A stretch of DNA of 64,000 nt from Mycogone perniciosa. Taxonomy: Eukaryota; Ascomycota; Sordariomycetes; Hypocreales; Hypocreaceae. This document shows positions 57,660 through 64,000 of the stretch, one piece after another. Positions within the stretch are counted from its first letter, which is position 1; the number at the start of each line of letters is the position of its first letter. The DNA is taken from contig JAOALB010000193.1 of the NCBI GenBank assembly GCA_025331125.1, positions 1 through 64,000 of the forward strand, read 5' to 3'. A model generated the notes under the pieces. The model made no database searches. It had not been told where the DNA came from and worked only from the letters and a program-made list of their open reading frames with translations. Both the position numbers and the translations under genes were made by a program.

Positions 57660-60600
57660 AGCTGTTTTTGACTCTCGTACTCCGTATCTGCCCTATGAGA
57701 GAGAGCAAGTCCACAGCGGGCATTTTTTCTCCGTAGTTTACTCTTCATCAGCGCCCTTTGGATCTACGACACCCATCTTCCACTAGTAATTGTTTCTCCA
57801 GCCCATGTTCACAGACTTCACGGGGCACTCGGCTCTATTTAGTATCCCATTGTAAATAGCCTGTACATACATATCTCCGACAAAGGCGAACTTTTGTCGG
57901 CATTATGCATTATGCAATCCTTCACGTTTACTTTTAACCGGAGGAGAAGCGCCAAACTTCATCCTACGCGAACCTACCAAGCTAATACATATCTACATAC
58001 GCACGCCCCTTGTGCCAGAGACACACAGACGTTAGCGGAGAGCTTTTATCCTCGTTGGTTCGTGTCTGTGAAACTGCCCCGGTCCGGCATCTACCATCCA
58101 TGGGGGTATAGTGTCGTTTATAGTAAGCCCAACGCTGACGCTATGGACAGAATCAGACAAGTCGGTTTTCTTAAGCCCAAACACTTACTCGTATGGGCCT
58201 TGGAGCCAAATGCTGCAGCTTCCTAATACATGCTACCTGATGGTAGGAGTGTGAATACACTAGTGTACGGCGATCATTTTAATGCCACCTTTTTCTTTTC
58301 TTTTTTTGTGTGTCTTGGCAGGAATCCCCATGACCTGAAAGAGTCAAACTTCTCCTTGGCAACTCTCGTACTATTCCAAGACTCTAAGACTCCAAGAGGA
58401 AGCAGCTCACGAAGCTCGTTCCTTTGAGTGAGTTCCCTTTCCTTTCCCTTCTTTTCCTCTCCCCCCTGAGCGGCTTGCTTCAGCCGTGTAAACCTGCCAG
58501 CTAGCCAGCCAAGCGCCCTCTTGTCTTTAGGCTAGTATGCTGAACGCCCGCTCGGACGAAAACCCCTCCCATCGTGTGGTGTAGAGCTTCCAATTCGGGA
58601 GGTGAGTCTATGGGATTCTTTCAAATAGTACTCCGTAGATGAATGTGATCACTATTTACTGCACTGCCTCCCGAGCGGATGTTTCCAATGGCATCATATG
58701 CTGCAATAAGGCGCTAATCCAACCAGAGAAGAGAAGATCCGCTTTCGCCAACCTCTATGCATATATTTTGGCTAATAACCACCAAAGCCACACATCGCCA
58801 GATCATGTAATGAGACGTGGAACTTTTAAATCCTTGCTTGGCTATTATTACCACAAATAACGCTCAGTAATCCCAACGGGCATCATCTACTACTATTGTT
58901 TCATCTCCTTGTTAGTCAAGATAGACAACCAACCCCCCATATCAAGACGCAATTCACATATCCATTTTTTTTTAATCAAATGGGAATCATCTCTCAGAAT
59001 CAAAGTGACATTCTGGCCCCGTCCGCGGTGACAGCTCCTGTCTTTGATTTCTTTCAGCCCGTAACAAACGGCAAGAAGCGCGGAGTTGCGGCATGTTGCT
59101 CTAGTAGCTACCGGCGCCTCGGCAGACAAATTAGATGAGAAATATCACATTATCATATCAAGCCGGGGAACCGTTCTGCCGGCCTGGGAATGATTCAAAA
59201 TGCCGTCTAACGCCTATCGCCGAAGGCTAGATAGAACCAGAGCTGTGCGGCGCAAGGATTAACACTATGAACGCCTTCACTTCTGAAGACTACTACCACT
59301 AATAGTAGAACATCTCAGTTCAAATGAACCACTCCATCCGTATCTGCCAAGCGGCTTGTAGATACAAGTACCCCGTAACCGGCGTATCCTTCAAAGAAGG
59401 ACGGCGATCTTCAAAACCGGTGGCGTGTAACTATCGGCAATGCAACTTGAACGTTAGATTTCGAGATGGCCCCGACGTCAGCCTTGCCGTTGGATCCTCT
59501 GTTGTGAAACGGTTGGTGGTTCTAGACCCGCGGAAGCTTATGCCAGTAATCCAGCCTTACGGCCTGCAGTGTGATTGTCGTGTCACACAAGCCACTATGG
59601 AATGCGGAGTAAATTGGATTTTAGCTAGTAGCAAGCAAGAGGGCGTTCCGGTAGGGATTCATTTCCCCCAATTCCTTAGCCATGTTGGAAGCTTCATTCC
59701 ACTGACGCCCGTTATGCTTTATGATCGACGAACAGGATCCCTTCGGAGCTCAAAAACTCCACCAAACAGACCATGGAGCAGCTCTGGGCGAAGTACGAAG
59801 TGCCTCGTCATGCGAAAACGCACATAAACATTCCAAGTCGGTTTGCAGTCCCAAGGCTTTGTTTGTCATGTGGTTCTGTCATCGCCTAGATTGATTCGTC
59901 AGTGCCTAATAAAATGCACATTGAACTCCACAAGGCCATTCCCAGTTTTAGTAAGCAGATAGCTCAATACTGGGGAAGAGCTCGGCAATTATGATACGGC
60001 AATTGTGATCGTATAGCAATATAAGCAGCACAGGATCAGCCCTTATTGTTTCTCCAAGCCAAAGCATAGGCCGCCGTTTAGCTGTCTTATCTCCATAGGG
60101 CTACAAGCAAGGGCCAACCAACTGGACCTAGGTATGTATGATGATGTGTCGAGCTAGCAGGTCTGCCGCGCAATTCAAGGCTTGGTTTAGGAGCGGTAAA
60201 TATGGAGTACTACTCGTAGTATCACACATCAAGAAGCGTAAATGAAAAGGAAAATGCAGCACAATAGATTCATAATCATCTCTAAACGATTAATCGACCA
60301 ATATCCAAGCAGATTGCATTGGTATCTCTACCTAGGATTTCCTTTTCCCGGCCTCCATAAACGCCATGCAAATGCTTGACTCAAGTGAGTCCCCTTCTGA
60401 CCCTGCCCTAACCCAAAAACAGCTGGCCTCCCAGGGCATTATGCTGTGTATCCCTTAGTTGCTAAAATCCGTTTCGTAACGCATTCGAGTATAAAAACAA
60501 AAACAAAGTAAACAAGTAAGAAGAGGATATCCCATCCATCCAAGACGCCTTGCGACAAGAACCAAAAAAGGCGCGTCGACATTAGTACACGATGTACTCC

Positions 60601-60734
60601 TTGATCCACCATTTCCCATATCCCAATTGTACACAGCGTTTATAGCCATCTTCCTGATAGAAGATAGAGAAAAATGCGTAAGAAAATCAAGCCGCCTCCT
60701 TCGCCCAATCCAGACTCTCCAAAAGCTCAGGTGC

Positions 60735-61750
60735 TCAAGCCAGCATAATGGGTCCTTTACCAGCATCAAATCCATGGCAGCCTCTTTCGTGTCGCTTCAT
60801 GTTGCTGCGGACACTAAATGCCTTTCCACAGCCAATGTGAGGGCACTTGAATGGCTTCTCTCCTGTGTGTGAGTGGCTGTGGATGCGTAGGCTGCTGGGT
60901 CGGCTAAAAGCCTTGTTGCAAGTTTGGCAAATGTATCGATCCTGAGTCGGTGGGAACGAGGCTCCATGTGATGGGTTGAGATAGTGATGATGCTGCCAGA
61001 CATAGCCGCCAGATGAGGGGGCAACAGTTACTGGAACGGGAGGTGGGGGAGGAAACGCCTGTGGAAGAGGACGCTGCAGCTGAATTCCAGACGCTTGAAT
61101 GGCAGGCGGTGGCAGCTGCATAGGCGGAGGATAATAGTTGCTCATGGGAGATGGAGTAGGTGAGGTTGTAGACAAAGACTGTCGAGAAGGACGAGATACA
61201 GCAGAATGATGGCGCTGGATATCGGCCTCAAGAGGAGGCGTTGCCTCGTAGTAGCGTCCAGGACCATAAGCAGTGGAGTGGTGGTTGTCAAATGATGCAT
61301 CCGAGATCATAGGAGGTGTAGGAGGCAGGCCCCTGCATTGGTGAGGTACCTTGGAGTAAGATGATCCAGGGCGGCTGTCTGTCTTGCTATATGGTGTGTG
61401 TTGTCGAGTACGTCGTACTGTTGCTGGCAATGTAAGTCAGCTCTGCCATCCAGCCATCCAGCTTCTGTGGATCCCGATGCAAGCATACCTTCAGGGCGAG
61501 GAGAGTTGTTTCGTGATACGGACGAGGCCTCGCTTGTAGGAGAGCCAGCGTCGGCGAGGCCCAGAAGATTTGAGATGGAAGGCAGTGAACACCTGTACTC
61601 CTCCATGGGAGGTGATGGAGGTGGTTGCGGAGAATATCTGTAGTATCCACCACCATATGGAGGAGTTACTAAGGTAGTAACCATCGCCATGTTAGATGTG
61701 TTGGTTGTATGATGTTGCGTTGGTAGCAATGTTCGTGACGATGTCGACAA
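60735..61750 (-). CDS. C2H2 zinc-finger transcription factor, MtfA-like
   Basis: Exons 61489-61750 and 60735-61423 give 316 aa. A Pro/Ser/Tyr-rich activation-type region contains a short conserved-looking motif (EEYRCSLPSISNLLGLAD). Near the C-terminus are two adjacent C2H2 fingers (about residues 250-305): YICQTCNKAFSRPSSLRIHSHSHTGEKPF and KCPHIGCGKAFSVRSNMKRHERGCH, with all Cys and His ligands present and a TGEKPF linker. Size, C-terminal finger pair and Pro-rich body resemble Aspergillus MtfA, a regulator of development and secondary metabolism, but the match is from memory. The junction restores PRPE-ATVRR. An internal Met (MAMVTTLV, 61690) is an alternative start. Confidence 0.85.
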
Positions 61751-64000
61751 GTGCCAGTCAGTGAATTGGTATTATACGACGGTGATGATGATATGGCAGT
61801 AATGACGGTAGGTTCAGTTGACTGATCGTTGAGGAAGATGTGTGTTGGTTAGATAGTTGGTCGAGGTATGGTCCAAAAAGAGGTTCAGCCCAGTTGCAAG
61901 ATGGGGGCCGGTCGTGTATGTATATGTATAAGCAACCTGGGCTGAGTGAGGTGTGGAGCAGATATCAGATCTGTAGGTACGAGTACTACTCCGTAGGGAT
62001 GCTATCCCACACGACAGCCTAGCTAGCTACTTGTTGTACTCGTAGTTGTCGCAAAAATGAGAGTGGACCGGACCGTTGCCCTTGTTGGACATCTATCATG
62101 CCTGGGAGCATCTGGGAGTCTGGGACAAAAGCAATAAGCATCATCCTAGCAGGGGTGTGTAAATTGGAGGGGGGGCGGCCAAGGGCGTGTGTGCATGTGG
62201 CGTTTTTGGCTTCTCAGACAGCCCGGCACTGTCCCAAGGATCGTTAAGCACACGCACCAGTACATGCTGAGACGGGTGCATCTATCATGTGGGCCTACTC
62301 GACCGGGGTGTGTGGATTGAACGGCATGAAATGGGGGCTGTTTGATCAGTCCTCCTGGACCGGGCCCGCGGATACAGAGAGATCGTGGGTGTGTGCGTCG
62401 TTGTGCATGGCGTGGGCGTGTTCCGGCCAGGATTGTCATCATGGATCATCTTCTGGCCAAACAGCTTGGCGTGGGTGGCGTGGGACAATGCAAGGAAACG
62501 TGAGCACACTGGCTCTCAGTATCCTTGATCCTTGCTTCCACACCCATCGAACCTCTCTCTGACGTCCTTCTTTCTCAGCTTCTGGACTCTCTGCACGCGC
62601 TCAACGGCCCTGGGTCGGGGGAGAGGCGAATAGTAAGGCTTGTGTGCCACGTGGGGCCGCAACACAAACGAGAGGATTTTCCCTTCTTCCTTTCTTTTCT
62701 CGTGTGCTTGAATTCCAGTTTAATGCCCACCTTCTCAGTCCCTCAACAACTTGGTGAGTGAGTAATGGGTATATTGGCCGACACGCTCAAATGCATTGCC
62801 AAACAACCGCCATTAACCGTCCCGTCTCGCCCGCAAGATGATTACCCTGGTCCTGCAGGTGCTTCAAAAGGGGGCCAAGTGCCCGCCCCGCGGTAAACCC
62901 TAGCGCTGCCCGGCACAGCTCTGAGACGATCTGCGAGTCAAGGACGTGAATCAATGCCTTGCGTGACTGGATTGTCAGGCTGATCTTGTGCTGCTTGCCT
63001 CTGCACTTCTCATCAATCCTCGTGCATGGATGGACATACATGCATACATACACATAGTACTTCGTACTCCGTCGTATGTACGTAGTATGTATGCAGAGTG
63101 TTCGTATGGATGCATCCAGCTCGGGGGCCGAGGAACGCATACCTGGACAATAAGGGAATTTATGAAGCAATAGTACCAAGTACTGCTCCTCCACGTCCAA
63201 ATGTACCGTACCTCGGCGTCTGCATAGGTCCTATTATATTTATTGCCCAGGCCATCGAGGCTGTCACATTGGCGTCATTGTCTGGTCTGGTGGTGTCTTG
63301 TGTTTTTTTTTGCTAGGATTCCCAACCATCTCGATCTGTGCGATGCAGCCTTCCGCGTTGTCGTCAGAACTGCCGTCTTTCGGGTCTTCTGCAGGTTTGG
63401 AGGATGATTGCACACAAAGAACTGCTACTAAGATGTTATTACCTGTTAAACGACATCTGTGGGCGACACAATCCCACAAAATTCTAGGCAACCCTCGTAA
63501 GCAGAGCCGACGGGCGCTCAATGCCTTCCCTCTCCTCTTGGTAGGTGTGTTCATCCGCTGGGCCACGCAAACACCGCTGGTGAGAAAGGTGCTGCGGCAG
63601 CACCGGTCCGATAGTGCGTCGGCAAACTTTGTTCGTGGAGCTGCTTGCACACCGGTGGTGCTTGGTCCAGGACTCAGCGTTCTAGGCTCGCATCAACTTG
63701 GGCTGGGCCAAGCTGTCAATGTGGTTCTTAAGCGAAGACGAGCATTGCTCTCATCATGGTGGCCCGTTAAACGCCACACCCACCCAGGTCCATGCTAATT
63801 GAATGATCTTCATGCTAGCACCAGACGCCCTATGAACACCAATCCTACATCTTGCTTGGCTGCTGTTCTTCTCACTCGGGCCTCGTAGCCGTGTGCGCCA
63901 CCTGCTGGGACCCTTGTTTGCCGGCATGGGGGCAACGATTTCTGTCATGATCGACCTAGCATCAGGGAGGGTTAACGGACCAGAGACTGGCTCGTCCTTC
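61751..64000. other. Upstream region of zinc-finger gene, to window end
   Basis: 2.2 kb, probably the long promoter and 5' leader of the minus-strand transcription-factor gene. An ACTCCGTA motif lies at 61988-61995. Between 63264 and 63798 both strands are open for more than 125 codons, without a recognisable product. A gene continuing beyond the window cannot be excluded. Confidence 0.45.

Larger units (their letters stand above)
48897..60734. other. Gene desert, 11.8 kb
   Basis: No frame with recognisable protein features or credible splice chain was found on either strand. The longest frames (59324-59827 plus, 167 codons; 55547-55987 minus, 146 codons) are within chance range for this length. 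From about 51625 to 53388 there is no frame of 60 codons or more, and the base composition is more AT-rich by eye. About thirteen TACGGAGT-family motifs occur, mostly after 53 kb. The first few hundred bases are the promoter of the BLOC-1-like gene, and the last few hundred the 3' region of the zinc-finger gene. No tRNA, rRNA or terminal repeats were recognised. Confidence 0.5.

Noticed and set aside
59324..59827. 167-codon plus-strand frame in the desert
   Set aside because: The length is within chance expectation for the region, composition is not protein-like, and no splice or promoter context was seen.
1..64000. Secondary-metabolite cluster, transposon or viral insertion
   Set aside because: No polyketide synthase, peptide synthetase, transposase, reverse transcriptase, integrase or viral protein signature was seen in any frame.

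Overview
The window looks like a piece of a filamentous ascomycete (Pezizomycotina) nuclear genome. Genes are broken by short introns (44-75 nt in most cases) with GT..AG ends and CTAAC/CTGAC-like branch sites. Intergenic DNA is rich in simple repeats. The protein set (NIMA kinase with the fungal insert before HRD, COMPASS subunit Spp1, Rogdi/Rav2, fungal Tom5 and Atp18) is fungal. The NIMA protein reads closest to the Sordariomycete form, so Sordariomycetes, perhaps Hypocreales, is my best guess; this is inference from remembered family features, not a search. No prophage, plasmid, CRISPR, rRNA or convincing tRNA was seen. All exon models are my own splice readings and each gives an intact reading frame.

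Layout. 0-1.3 kb: a single-pass membrane protein, 5' end uncertain. 2.7-12.8 kb: a compact housekeeping block: RPN5 (26S proteasome lid), an FSH1-type serine hydrolase, ATP18 (ATP synthase subunit j), a NIPSNAP protein, Rogdi/Rav2 (V-ATPase assembly), POP7 (RNase P/MRP) and a DUF3237 protein. 12.8-16.6 kb: gene-free and repeat-rich. 16.6-17.7 kb: a secreted proline-rich CAP/PR-1 protein. 17.7-23.2 kb: gene-poor. 23.2-48.9 kb: a second compact block: NDUFA8-type complex I subunit, NUP57/Nup54, TOM5, GCV2, SQT1, SPP1, SCO1, a CECR5-type HAD phosphatase, choline kinase, an ankyrin/double-BTB protein, NIMA kinase and a BLOC-1-like coiled-coil protein with a His-rich tail. 48.9-60.7 kb: an 11.8 kb stretch with no gene I can support. 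60.7-61.75 kb: a C2H2 zinc-finger transcription factor, then 2.2 kb of apparently non-coding DNA.

The genes do not form a pathway cluster or operon. Two themes stand out. Nuclear genes for mitochondrial proteins are frequent (ATP18, NIPSNAP, NDUFA8, TOM5, GCV2, SCO1, the HAD protein, perhaps FSH1), and two divergent promoters (ATP18/NIPSNAP and TOM5/GCV2) each serve two of them. Gene orientation alternates so that most neighbours share a divergent promoter or a convergent 3' end.

The most distinctive signal is not a gene. A short motif, core TACGGAGT/ACTCCGTA, occurs about 36 times by eye, always outside coding exons and densest in the gene deserts. It is sometimes arranged as perfect palindromes. 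I found no convincing undescribed protein system.
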